Shown piece by piece: positions 24,805 through 35,198 of a stretch of 62,500 nt of DNA (positions within the stretch are counted from its first letter, which is position 1; each line of letters starts with the position of its first letter). Source of the DNA: Theodoxus fluviatilis (lineage: Eukaryota; Mollusca; Gastropoda; Cycloneritida; Neritidae); NCBI GenBank assembly GCA_034096865.1, contig JAWQFJ010001236.1, positions 85,001 through 147,500 of the forward strand. The letters run 5' to 3'. Position numbers and translations under genes: made by a program. The notes beneath the pieces were generated by a model, which saw only the letters and a list, made by a program, of their open reading frames with translations, was not told the DNA's origin and searched no databases.

Positions 24805-25655
24805 ACCAGTAGTAGGAACAAGGCCTGCTGCCCCAAAATCGGAGTGGCTATAGTACACACTAGCCTTATATAACCTACATCTTCTGTGGTAGAAAGGGCT
24901 TTCCTTTGGGTGGATTAAAAAAAAGAAAACCGGCAAATCAATGGAAAACTATGCCTGCCTGAGGTTTGTGTGCGGTTGATTTTGCTGCCATCATTGCATA
25001 GATCAGGGCTTGCAGACACAACTTGTGAGGGATATTGGACGATAACTTACAGGGTCTTTAGGATCTTTACCCGGTTTGAGAACCGGAACGACAATAGACT
25101 CCCGCCACGAAGGTGGGAAAGAACCCGAAGACCAAATAGTATTAAAAAACTCAAGTAACAACTTGAGAGACGGCTTAGGTAGATGCTTGAGCATCTGATA
25201 ATGAATGCCATCAGGACCAGGAGAAGTATCGTGGGCGTTTTTCAACGAGTCGAGAAGCTCCCGCAGAGAAAAAGGCACATTGTAAACTTCAGAGTCGTCA
25301 GACTCGAATCTGAGGTCAACCTTTTCCCGCTCCGCCTTGATCCGTTGGAAAGACGGATTACAGAAAGAAATAGATGAGTTCAAGGAAAAAGTGGCAGCCA
25401 GAGCATTGGCAATCTCAGGTGTAGTAGGAACAAGTAGTAGGTGTAGTAGGAACCAGTAGTAGGAACAAGGCCTGCTGCCCCAAAATCGGAGTGGCTATAG
25501 TACACACTAGCCTTATATAACCTACATCTTCTGTGGTAGAAAGGGCTTTCCTTTGGGTGGATTAAAAAAAAGAAAACCGGCAAATCAATGGAAAACTATG
25601 CCTGCCTGAGGTTTGTGTGCGGTTGATTTTGCTGCCATCATTGCATAGATCAGGG
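24362..25655. repeat. 647-bp tandem duplication across LINE 5' end and flank
   Basis: 24,362-25,008 is repeated at 25,009-25,655 with a constant offset of 647 and only a few substitutions (for example TCTAGAAG/TCGAGAAG and CTCTAATC/CTCGAATC). The second copy of the LINE part encodes a truncated 126-codon frame. The right breakpoint coincides with the terminus of the MITE that starts at 25,654. Confidence 0.85.
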
Positions 25656-25876
25656 CCCGTATCCAGAACGGCGATTTATCTTTGTAACACTCGATTTATC
25701 CCCTAACCCCGGGTTATCTTGATCGGTTAGATAAGGTATGCTCGTCAGAGGATCCTAGGTTGCGCTTTGCTATATATACTGGTTTCCAGCCAAGGGAGAG
25801 CGGAACAGACAGTTGGAATCGTCTGAGTTTAGAGATAAATCGGGGTTAAAATAACTTGCCGTTCTGGATACGGGCC
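25654..25876. mobile_element. 223-bp MITE with GGCCCGTATCCAGAACGGC termini
   Basis: A 19-bp terminal inverted repeat (GGCCCGTATCCAGAACGGC at 25,654; its complement ends at 25,876). The interior has further inverted GATTTATCT-type motifs. No coding frame. The first 67 bp are also present at 21,442-21,508 because of the local tandem duplication. No clear target-site duplication. Confidence 0.75.
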
Positions 25877-25984
25877 TAGGACTGTTACCTAGGGCATGAA
25901 TATGGATTCGAAGGAAGCTTGCTGTGTGTAAATGGAAAGTTTCCATTCTTGTAATATTGATTCTAGACTTAGTGCATGTGGTCT

Positions 25985-26540
25985 GCTGATGAATAATAAT
26001 AATAATTTATTATACTTATAAAGCGCCTTTCCCGAGGTTCTAAGCGCGTAACATATATACATACATATACAAAAATAAACATACAACACACAGTCTATAC
26101 ATTTAGTCATCCAGTCATAGTCAAACACATGCATTCAGATGTACACAGTCAGACTGACAATATACTATACAAATATTTACACAGATGTCAAGATGTACGT
26201 GGGGGTAGAGGAGGGGGGGGGGGGGGTGCAGCAGGATTCTAACAAATTCACAAGTAATATTGCTGAAAAAGGTAGGTTTTGAGGTTGGATTTGAAGGAAG
26301 AGATGGAGGTAGAGTGTCGGATATTGTGAGGGAGAGAATTCCACAGTTGAGGGCCATAGTATGAGAAAGAGCGAAAGCCATGAGTTCTGCGCTTGAAGCG
26401 ACCTTGGCGGAGGAGTCGAGTGTCAGCAGAAGAGCGGAGTGAGCGAGAAGGGGTGTACAGAGAGACCAGATCAGAGAGATAGGCAGGTGCAGATTCAGAG
26501 ATGATGTTGTAGCAGTGAATGCAGTGAAGAGGGTGTCAAA
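25985..26540 (-). pseudogene. CR1/L2-like LINE 3' end with ATT tail
   Basis: The minus-strand frame near 26,250-26,470 encodes LRSSADTRLLR, then YYGPQLWNSLPHNIR and SFKSNLKTYLF, the standard end of CR1/L2 RT proteins. A 3' UTR with AAAGCGCTTTATAAG and an (ATT)n tail follow at 25,985-26,010. It includes an internal G run of 16 bp (26,211-26,226). Only the 3' end is present. Confidence 0.75.
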
Positions 26541-26784
26541 AAGACATTAAGTGCATATCTTTAATCTACAATTTCTTCTCACCCTCCCATCCCACTCACC
26601 CACTCCTTTCTTTTGTGCATTTGGTTCTGTTACATTCAATTCATCACTTTCCCTTTCTTTTTTCATTCAGTGCAGCAATGCTTTCTTATTGCCAAGTAAT
26701 TACAAATGGCTAACTCACTGTTCTTCACATGGTCGAAACAAATTTCATCATTTGTAAATTCTATTCACTACAAATAATAATAGA

Positions 26785-26985
26785 TCAAATTTACCACAAT
26801 GAGATTTTCACACAATGAATACATGGTCCTAATTTTTTATACCTCTGAAGCAATCATAAAGACATCATCTTTGTATACAAATATGAAGAAGATACAAAAT
26901 TTACTACAATAAGATTTTCATACAGCGAAAAAGGGTCCTAATTGTACATACCTCTGAAGTAATTGTAAAAGCATCATCAGATAGA
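26785..26985. repeat. Tandem duplication, about 107-bp unit
   Basis: AATTTACYACAATRAGATTT, GGTCCTAATT and ATACCTCTGAAGYAAT occur twice in order with about 85 percent identity by eye. Confidence 0.6.
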
Positions 26986-26999
26986 TATTATTCAAGTAA

Positions 27000-27519
27000 A
27001 AGTGTGAAATATACAGAAGCATTTACTGACGGCATAACAACAAGGAGAGAGGTATTGACCCGTGTTTCCTGTCAGGGTGAAAGTAGCTATGCAGGGCTAT
27101 TATATATAAGACTGGCACTAAGTATGGAGGGATTGGTGTATGGCAGTGCGGTCTGGCATGCAACCACACCTGGCTCGACTTTCACCTCGCCTGCCTCCCC
27201 ACCCACTATCGATCCAGTAGACCGACTGACTGGCCGACTAACTTGTTAACACCTGACTGACAGACAAACTGACTGGCTGGTTGACTGACTGACTGACTAA
27301 CCAACCGACCGATCGACCGTCTGCCTGAACTGTAGACTAGCTAACTACCAGCCTCTCTGTTTGCCGGACTGGCTTGAGTGTCCGACAAACTGACCGATCG
27401 ACCGAATGCCTCGTCATTTGCCTTCCATATTACATTTCAGTGCTATTCACGTCTATTCATGTTTCTGGGACCCAAGCTAGAATTGGCTTTTCATCGGAAC
27501 ATTCTTGGACTGACTTTAC
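27000..27519. other. Unassigned sequence with decayed TGAC/CGAC repeats
   Basis: 27,220-27,410 is rich in GACTGACTGAC and CCGACCGATCGACC, a worn tetranucleotide repeat. No exon was recognised. Confidence 0.4.
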
Positions 27520-27620
27520 ATGAGATACTTGTTGCAAACTCCAGTCGGCATACAGGCCAGGACACAGCACCGAAACTGCACTCCTGAGAGTGTTCATTCG
27601 ATGTGCTATCGAGGATGGCC

Positions 27621-27885
27621 GGTGTCGCGAAATATTTTATCCCTGTGATATTTTATGGCGGAAGTGCTTCTCCGCATGCGCGAAATTGTGTACAACAATC
27701 TGCATGCCATGATTTAAACCACTGAATTGATCAAACCAGTGTAAAAACAGTGTTGCTAATGTAGCAAACGGTGACGTGAAAGTTGGAAAGACTAACATTA
27801 ATTTTTATTTTCGCACCCAATTTCGCGCATGCGGAGAAGCACTTCCGCCATAAAATATCACAGGGATAAAATATTTCGCGACACC
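27621..27885. mobile_element. 265-bp MITE with 68-bp perfect inverted repeats
   Basis: 27,621-27,688 and 27,818-27,885 are perfect inverted complements. The termini are GGTGTCGCGAAATATTTTAT and its complement, with a spacer of about 130 bp. No ORF. It interrupts the LINE frame between GATGGCC and TGGTTGCC; joining the flanks restores the expected residues without leaving an obvious target duplication. Confidence 0.85.
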
Positions 27886-27927
27886 TGGTTGCCCTCGTGA
27901 CTCTTTTAGACCTCTCAGCAGCCTTCC

Positions 27928-27928
<1 letters not shown>

Positions 27929-27958
<30 letters not shown>

Positions 27959-28225
27959 TGTATGTATGTATGTATGTATGTATGTATGTATGTATTTTCA
28001 TTTTTACAGCGCCATTATCACGATAAACATGCTCATGGCGCGACAAGACGAAATAAAAAAGTTTTGAGGCCAGTTTTAAATGCGGCCAAGGATGGACTAA
28101 CCCTCAGACCCTCAGGAAGTTGGTTCCAGAGTCTCGGTCCAACAACGCTGAAGGAGCGGTCACCGAAGCTCCGTAACCTTGTTTGTGGGACAATCAATAG
28201 TCTTCTTTTTGAGGAACGGAGATTC
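27929..28225 (-). mobile_element. CR1/L2-like LINE 3' fragment with (CATA)n tail, inverted
   Basis: The minus-strand frame reads RNLRSSKRRLL, then TRLRSFGDRSFSVVGPRLWN and FKTGLKTFLF, followed by the 3' UTR and about 60 bp of CATA repeats (27,931-27,995 on the plus strand as TATG). Same family as 1,704-1,928. It lies in opposite orientation inside the plus-strand LINE, replacing the residues after LDLSAAF. Confidence 0.8.
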
Positions 28226-28368
28226 CTTGGTGTTCTTCTATCTCGATTAAAGAACCTAGGAATATGCAACAGCCTTCAAATGGTTGCAATCATACTTATC
28301 TGGAAGAACACATACGGTTGTTGTAGAAGGAGGGACTTCGAGTGAGGTGGTTATCACCTGTGGAGTTC

Positions 28369-28406
28369 CTCAGGGCATAGATCTCTAGTATAATCTATGC
28401 TCAGGG
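28369..28406. mobile_element. 24-bp palindromic micro-insertion with 7-bp TSD
   Basis: CTCAGGG occurs at 28,369-28,375 and 28,400-28,406. Between them is a 24-bp block with inverted ends CATAGAT and ATCTATG. Removing the block and one repeat restores the conserved GVPQGSILGP reading frame of the host LINE. Confidence 0.7.
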
Positions 28407-29426
28407 GTCAATTCTCGGACCGTTGCCATATTTCATCTACTCAGTATCTCTGAGTGCCCTGATTGATGGACACCATCTGCATTCCATCTTTACGCAGATG
28501 ATACTATGATATTTACAACCTCGAACCCTGACAAAGACTCTTTCGCTGCGGCAAAAGCTTCCATGGTGAGATGTTGCACCGATGTGAAAACTTGGATGGT
28601 GAAAAGTCGTCTGAAATTAAATGAAGACAAAACAGAATTCATAATCATTGGTTCTAAGGCACATGTTCAGTTGTTCCCTGAAACCAACATCTCCATCTCG
28701 GGAGTCGAGGTCCCCTCGTGAAGATGTGTGACATATCTTGGCGTAAAGATCGATGAGCATTTTTCTATGGGGCCACGTACACGTGAGCAGAATGATCACT
28801 TCCTCCTATTGGCAGCTCTGACGTATCTCAAGTATCAGACAATGCCTGAATGAAAATTCTGCCACAACTCTTATATTGACGTTGGTGATGTCTAATCTTG
28901 ATTACTGCAATAGCCTTCTGCTGGGTGAAACCCAAGAACATCTCCGAAGGCTTCAACAAGTGCAGAACACCGCAGCATGTACCTATAGTAAAACGTCCAC
29001 CTAGTCGTTCTTATATAACACCCATCCTTCGAGAGCTACGCTGGTTGCCTATCCACCAATGTATTGTGTTCAAAACACTGTGTCGTGTGTTAAAGTGCGT
29101 CAATGGTTTGGCCCCGCTGTATCTGGTTGAGCTCCTCAGGACTTATAAGCCTGTGAGGGATCTCAGATCTTCGGCGCAGTCATTACTCCATGTGCCACGC
29201 TACAACACCAAGAGATCTTGAGAGAGAGAGCATTCTCGTATGCTAGAACAAAACTCGGGAACAATATCCCAGACAGACTGAGGAAATCTCCTTCAATACA
29301 AACTTTTAAGTCACAGAGCTCTGAAAACTCTTTTATTCAAATGGTGAACATGTTGAGCGCCTTGAGCATGCCTTTGGGTGTGAGATTGGCGCTATATAAG
29401 ATCCAAAATACATACATACATACAAA

Positions 29427-29908
29427 CGAGTCGGCAGTGCCTTTAAGTGAGACCGCATCTTCAAGCAATGAAATGGCTTGGTCAAGTGGTCACCATGTAA
29501 CTATTGCCAAGTGGATCATCAAGACACTGAATTGGGGAGTGATGTAATGCAGTTGTATCCAAGTGGTAGCATAGTCATAAACTTCGAACAAAAAACGTCG
29601 ACCAAGCGAGTATCTCCCCATTGGTCATGTGCAGTACCGTAGTTCAGTCTAATGCTTCCCCTGACGTCACCTTGTCAGGCTCCGCACAGCGTATCAAGCG
29701 TGGGTGTCGAGCTTTCCAGTAAAGGCGGAACTACTTCCACTTCCTGCAGGTTGATTTTCAATGGTATTGATCTTTCACAGTGCAGCCACACAGCAGTGGG
29801 CCTTTGCAAGATGTTACACAGTGACTTTCAGCTTGCTACATCTGTTACCCTGCCCACAACATTGCTTGGTAGGTTGCAAAATTTGAGGAGACAGAATCGA
29901 TCGGATTT
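29427..29908. other. Non-coding sequence, nothing recognised
   Basis: Short unrelated frames only. It lies between the CR1-like LINE and the next MITE. Confidence 0.35.
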
Positions 29909-29913
29909 TAGGG

Positions 29914-30451
29914 CAGGGGCGGACGAGGGGGGTTTCCGGGGTTTCCGGAACACCCCCCCCAACAGAAAAAAAATATTAAAAAACAACAACCTATTTTTAT
30001 TAGTAACAAAATATGCTGCCTGAAAGTGGTAATGATGACTATGAGAATGCGTCAGATTGGAATATTTTGCAGTGAAAATTCCGCTGCCCTCCCCCCCCCC
30101 CCCCCCCCCCCCCCGCTCTCACGTTTGGGCTGAGGTTCAAGCGCACGAATAGGGTCGTTCTTCCCCTCCTCCCCCGGCTTTCACGTTCCGGCTGAGCTCG
30201 AAGCGGTCCGATAGGGTCGTTATTCGGCCCCCCCCCCCCCCCCCCCCCCCCCCCCGCGCTCTCACGTTTCGGCTGAGCTCGAAGTGGTCATATAGTACCG
30301 TTATTGGCCCCCCCCCCCCCTCTCCCCCCCCGCTTTCACGTTTAGGTTGAGCACTGAAACACCCCTCCCCCCCCCCCCCCTCTATGACGTTTCGGTTGAG
30401 ACCTTTAACTCACCCCCCACCCCCCCCCGCTCTTAAAAAAGTTTGGAACCG

Positions 30452-30482
<31 letters not shown>

Positions 30483-30544
30483 AAAAAAAAAATAAAAAAT
30501 AAAAATAAATAAATAAATAAAATAAATGAACTGATCCGCGCCTG
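29914..30544. mobile_element. MITE with CAGGGGCGGA termini and 5-bp TSD, expanded copy 2
   Basis: Starts CAGGGGCGGACGAGG and ends CTGATCCGCGCCTG, flanked by TAGGG on both sides (29,909-29,913 and 30,545-30,549). It is twice as long as copy 1 because the C-tract region (about 30,085-30,440) carries four or five repeats of a unit of about 75-95 bp: C run, then GCTYTCACGTTTNGG, GCTGAG, and TAGGGTCGTTATT. Long C tracts make the assembled lengths uncertain. Confidence 0.75.
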
Positions 30545-30549
30545 TAGGG

Positions 30550-31250
30550 TATATCCGGATGGAAGTCTTCATTTCAAGAATGACCGGATCTGTGTTCCCT
30601 CCCATTGACCTTGTAAGGCAGGTAGGACACTGGAACTTCTACGTTGCCAAAGGGACTGTTGTAGCTCTGTGGCTATGCTCTCGAATTGCAGTTTGCTAGT
30701 TTCGTCAAAGTTGGTTGACGCTCTGCGATTCAAGGCGTGCTAGCGAGGATGACTAAGTAAGTGCCGCCTGCTGATGTTCGTTTAGCTTTTATGTTGCGCC
30801 ATCTTCATAAGATGGTCTTTGTAGCGCTTATGCGGTCGGTCTTACTTCCTCTGCCCCTGTGTCACTTCACCAATGAACAGCTGTCGGCATGTGTTCATTT
30901 CCCACTCCGATCACAGGACCAGATCATCGCAGCTGAACATTCAGGAGCATTGCTTCAATGGATGAAGATTTGGCACGGTTCTTAAAGATACGGATTCTTT
31001 ATTTGCCTTTTCAGGAATTTGTCTCGTCCAGTACATAAATGTTTAAGACACAAGTGTTATGACAAAAATATGTACATATATAAAGTTGTTAAAAATATTA
31101 AGATTTTTTAGAAATGGAAACAGTGAAAAACAGTGTGACTATTTACAAAAGTAAAGAAAACAGTCTTCATGGCTCATTTCTTAGTCTGTTTTCTCTCCAC
31201 TGCTCAATCCCCTACCTTTCACCGACATCCCCCTACCCCATCCCCACCCC
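30550..31250. other. Unassigned sequence
   Basis: A donor-like GTAAGTG follows an ATG at about 30,748-30,762, and a 74-codon frame at 30,761 ends at 30,985. Neither matches anything I know. No repeat was recognised. Confidence 0.25.
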
Positions 31251-31299
31251 GTCCTTCCTCCCTCCTCTGCACTGGTTGCTGTTCACTGATATTATAAAG

Positions 31300-34200
31300 A
31301 ATGAACTTTGCCCCCTTAGACGTTCGGTCTGGAGTCTTATGGAGTCGGGGAGGAATTATTTCCGAAACCTCTCCGTTCGGGTTCTTGCAGCCCGGAATCT
31401 CTTCCCTGATGGCAGGATCTCATAGCAGTGATTCAGAGGGTGGTTTAGATCTTTCCGGATTTCTTCGGCTCTCTTCATCGCTCTTTCTGCGTACATATCT
31501 TCCAGTGGTGGCACAGATGTCTTCATAACTTTCTCAGCCGTTCTCTGAATTCTTTTGAGTTTCTTCTTGTCACAAGCTTGAGCACTACTTAGCCACGCGA
31601 GAAATCCAAAAGTCAAAACACTCTGGATGGTGGCGATATAAAAGGTTTTCAAAATGTTTTCGTCGAGATCGAACTGACGCAGCTGACGAAGAAGGTGAAG
31701 ACGCTGACTGCATTTTTTGACACAACTTGTGGTGTGGGATCTCCAGTTGAGGTCAGCAGATATCGTGATTCCAAGATATTTGAAGTCTTTCACTTTTTCT
31801 ATTTCTACATCTTCTATCAGAACTGGTCTGAGACTTTGGTCATCGGCCTGAACGTTTTTGACCATTTCTTTGGTTTTCTTTGTGTTTAGAAGGAGTTTGT
31901 TTTCGTCACACCAGCTGATGACACTTTCCACTTCTTCTCTATAGGCCGTTTTATCAGAACCTTTCACACGTCCGATAATGGCTGTGTCATCGGCAAATTT
32001 CAGGATTAGATTGTCATTTGATTTAGCAATGCAGTCGCTCGTATAGATGCTGTAGAGGGAAGGGGAGAGGACGCATCATTGGGGCGCATCTGTACTTACG
32101 GTGAGGGTGGGTGATCTGAAATTCCCCGCTGTGACGTATTGAGGCCGATCTATTAAAAAAATCAAGAATCCATTGGCAACTGAAAGAGTTGACTGGAAGG
32201 CTGCTCATCTTCCTGTGGAGGATCGATGGACTGATAGTGTTGAACGCTGAGCTGAAGTCAATAAACAAGATTCGTACACAGGTCTTGGGTTTTTCCAGGT
32301 GTTCTTTGATGTTGTGTTGCATTACGATTATGGCATCCTCCACGCTTCTGTTGTTTTTGTGTGCAAATTGCATGGGGTCAAGATGCTGCTCAACTTCTTT
32401 TATCAGGTGTCTTTTAATTATTTTCTCGAGTATCTTCATTGCAACTGGTGTGAGTGCAACCGGCCTGAAGTCATTAAGTTCTTTAGCATTCGACTTCTTT
32501 GGCACGGAAATGATGTTTGAGGTCTTCCATAGCCTTGGGACGCAGCATTGGCTGAGAGACTGGTTGCAGAGGTGGCAGAACACCCCCGCAAGTTCTTCAG
32601 AGCACAGCTTCAGGACTTTGTTGGATATGCCGTCTGGGCCCGACGCTTTTCTTTCTGACACCGTGTTTTAACTTCTGCTTGACTTCGATCTCTGACACTA
32701 TAATGGGCCTGTCTTCTGTTAGTCGCGGCAGTCCTTGTCTTCCATGCAAGAGAGGATCTTCCTTATCAAACCGGCAGTATATTTCGTTGAGCTTGGTAGC
32801 AAACTCTAGACTCGTCTCAGGCAGTTGGTCTCGCTTACCGCGATCTGTCATCGCGTTGAGACATTGCCATGTGGCTCGCATTTCTCCTTGCACTACAAAC
32901 CTTAAAAGTTTCTGTTTATACGTTGTCTTTCCTTCCTTATCTAATCTTCTCCTCTGTCTCCTTTTGGACTTTCTTCATAGCGTGTTTGTTACCACTCTAT
33001 CTTGCTCTGTGTTTTTGCTTGAGTTTATCTTTCACCTCTTTTGTTATCCACGGTTTTGAGCTTGGATAAAGTTTGATTTTTTTCTTTTCAGAACACAAAT
33101 CTGTGCAGAATGTGATATAGCTGGACACGGTGTCTCTTGCCTCGGGCAAGTCAGAACTTGCCTCTGGTAAAATGTTCCAGTCAGTGCTTGCCAAACATCC
33201 GCGCAACTGTTCAATACATTCTTCAGTCAGGCGAGTTATGAATTTTTCTGTGGGCTTCGAGGTTTTCACTTTCTGTCGGTACTTGGGGATTGCGTGCAGC
33301 ACGATGTGATCAGACCTCCCCAACTGCGGGAGCGCGCGAACTGTGTATGCTTGTTGCACATTGCAGTACAACAAGTCCAAAGTGTTGAAATCGCGAGTTG
33401 CGGTGGAAAGTGGGAAGCAGGTCATGTAGTGTACACTTATTAAAGTCACCCATAATAATGATGGGCGCATCAGGTTTTGAATTTACTGCTTCATTTGCAA
33501 TATCACCAAAGATTATACAGTCTTTGATATCACCAACAGTTTCGGCTGCCTTTTCTGTTGTCAGCGGTGGGTGGCACATACACAATCACAAATACAACAC
33601 AGCAGAATTCTCTTGGTGAATAAAAGGGCCTGCATTGAACACATAAAACTTCCACGTCTGAGGTGCACACACGGTTCTTTACTATGGCATTTGAGCACCA
33701 ATTTGTGTTGACATATAGGGCGACACCACCACCACGACATTTTCCCGACTGACAATTTCTGTCTCCCCTGAAAAGTGTAAAGTTATCCAGTTTTACGCAT
33801 TCATCCACAATGTGTTCTGTGAGCCAAGTTTCCGTCAACGCAATTGCACAACTGTTCCTGTATTCACAGTGATTCAAAGTAAGGTATCGAAGTTCGTCGA
33901 TTTTGTTGGTGACTGAGCGAACATTGGATAGGATGATGGAGGGAAGAGGGGGATTGAATTTACGTCGATTCATCCGACGTCTGATTCCGCTGCGTTTTCC
34001 TCTCTTTCGTCTGAAGCAGAATCTTTCCCGTCTCAGCTCCGAAGGTATATCCATGAGGACACATCGGCTGCTGTTGTGGTTGCTGCAAGCCTGTAGTTCC
34101 AGCAGCTCGCTTCGACTGTTGTGAATGGTGTTCACCATTGTGGGTAAAAGTATTCCAAACAAGATAAATAACCAAAAAAAAAAAAAACAAGCATCGTTTC

Positions 34201-34310
34201 ACGATAAGCGAAAGATCGAAAGCGATCGGTTGCTTCATGTGCGACATTTCATCTACCAACAAGTACATTACATTACCAAAGCGGACGAGAGCACTGGACA
34301 CGTCCCCGAC
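31300..34310 (-). pseudogene. Nearly full-length decayed CR1/Rex1-like LINE
   Basis: Read on the minus strand from 34,162 downward: an endonuclease domain (LSNVRSVTNKIDEL, ALTETWL, GGGVALYVN, then IIIMGDFN and the SDH motif), then RT (SGPDGISNKVLKL, DFRPVALTPVAMKILEKII, ILFIDFSSAFNTI with the first catalytic Asp, LKFADDTAIIG with the Asp pair near 31,985) and a C-terminal domain (KYLGITISADLNW, LTFGFLAWLSSAQ). The frames at 34,162, 33,585, 33,470, 32,893, 32,661 and 31,967 switch repeatedly, so several frameshifts have accumulated. The residues match the CR1 group, Rex1/Babar-like by memory. The short piece above 34,162 may be a 5' UTR. The exact termini and target duplication were not found. 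Confidence 0.85.
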
Positions 34311-34508
34311 TGAGCAGCGCCATCATATCTGGACTTGGGAGTTACTTATTTTGTTGTGTTTTCTTATTAAGTCACTGAACTACATCTTGGTAGAGACGAA
34401 TTAGCCGTTTCAGTGGCCTCGGGAGTGACGTCACAGGGCTACATAGTGTGTGGCAGATATGCCATAATGAAAGCATGATGACTTTGAGGTTGGTATATTG
34501 CTCCCAGA

Positions 34509-35190
34509 CGGTCGGTAAGAAAACAGGATCACACAGAATCACCCAGGATCACAACAGAATTGGACTCAAATTACCGGATTGTGAATGAATTAGATTGAAA
34601 ATCAATTAAAGGAGGCCGCCGGCGCATTGATGCGCCACAGCGTACATTCCCCAGACGTCGAGTCATGCTGTTCTAAAAATATTTTTCACTTTTCCTCGAG
34701 ACTTTCGACTTAGAATAATTTTCACCCGCCACCCCGCCTGACTGACTAAGCATGTCCGGGGAGTTTTACCAAAACCCGGATGCGTTACTGTTTGTCACGT
34801 TTGTGTCCAACATCAGCGTGGGGCCCTGGAGTTAGGGCGTAGGGACCACTCGGGTGGGATGGAGTTAGATTATAAAGCTTCACTGGTTTACTGACAAACA
34901 CCCGTTATTAAAAAACCACACAAATCTTCTTGCTTAGCGACGCTATGTCAAAAAGAGAACAAAATACTCTGTTGGTCGTTTTTGTGTGTGGGCATTTTAC
35001 TTTTTTTCTGTTTTGGGTGAATAGTCAACATGTAAAGCAAAAGCAAGATGGCTGTCAGACATTCGTGTATCAAGCAAACACACACTCGGGCACTCATTTT
35101 ATTGTTTTTTAAATTGATTTTCAATCTAATTCATTCACGATCCGGTAATTTGGGTCCGATTCTGTTGTGATCCTGTTTTCTTACCAACCC
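34509..35190. mobile_element. hAT-like non-autonomous element, 682 bp, 8-bp TSD
   Basis: CTCCCAGA flanks the element at 34,501-34,508 and 35,191-35,198. The termini (CGGTCGGTAAGAAAACAGG and GGGTTGGTAAGAAAACAGG inverted) extend into inverted arms of about 90-100 bp ending AGATTGAAAATCAATT. The left arm has an extra 20-bp duplication (CAGAATCACCCAGGATCACA). An 8-bp duplication suggests hAT; no transposase is present. Confidence 0.75.
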
Positions 35191-35198
35191 CTCCCAGA

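Larger units (their letters stand above)
27520..29426 (+). pseudogene. Decayed CR1-like LINE with three nested insertions
   Basis: Recognisable reverse transcriptase landmarks on the plus strand, in several frames: QSAYRPGHSTETALLRV (about 27,545), VALVTLLDLSAAF (about 27,890), LLSRLKNLGI then FKWLQSYLSGR (about 28,230-28,310), GVPQG interrupted then SILGP (28,363-28,425), the FYADDT active site (about 28,492), LNEDKTEFIIIG, TPILRELRWLPI and VFKTLCRVLKCVNGLAPLYL (about 29,020-29,130), and a final RAFSYAR...NNIPDRLR...FKS. The 3' end is GGCGCTATATAAGATCC followed by ATACATACATAC. Multiple stops and frameshifts make it inactive. Insertions are a MITE (27,621-27,885), a LINE tail in reverse (27,929-28,225) and a 24-bp palindrome (28,376-28,399). 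Sequence upstream of 27,520 was not assigned. Confidence 0.8.

Noticed and set aside
30761..30985. 74-codon plus-strand ORF after an ATG/GTAAGTG site
   Set aside because: No homology recognised; start and splice signals could be coincidental.
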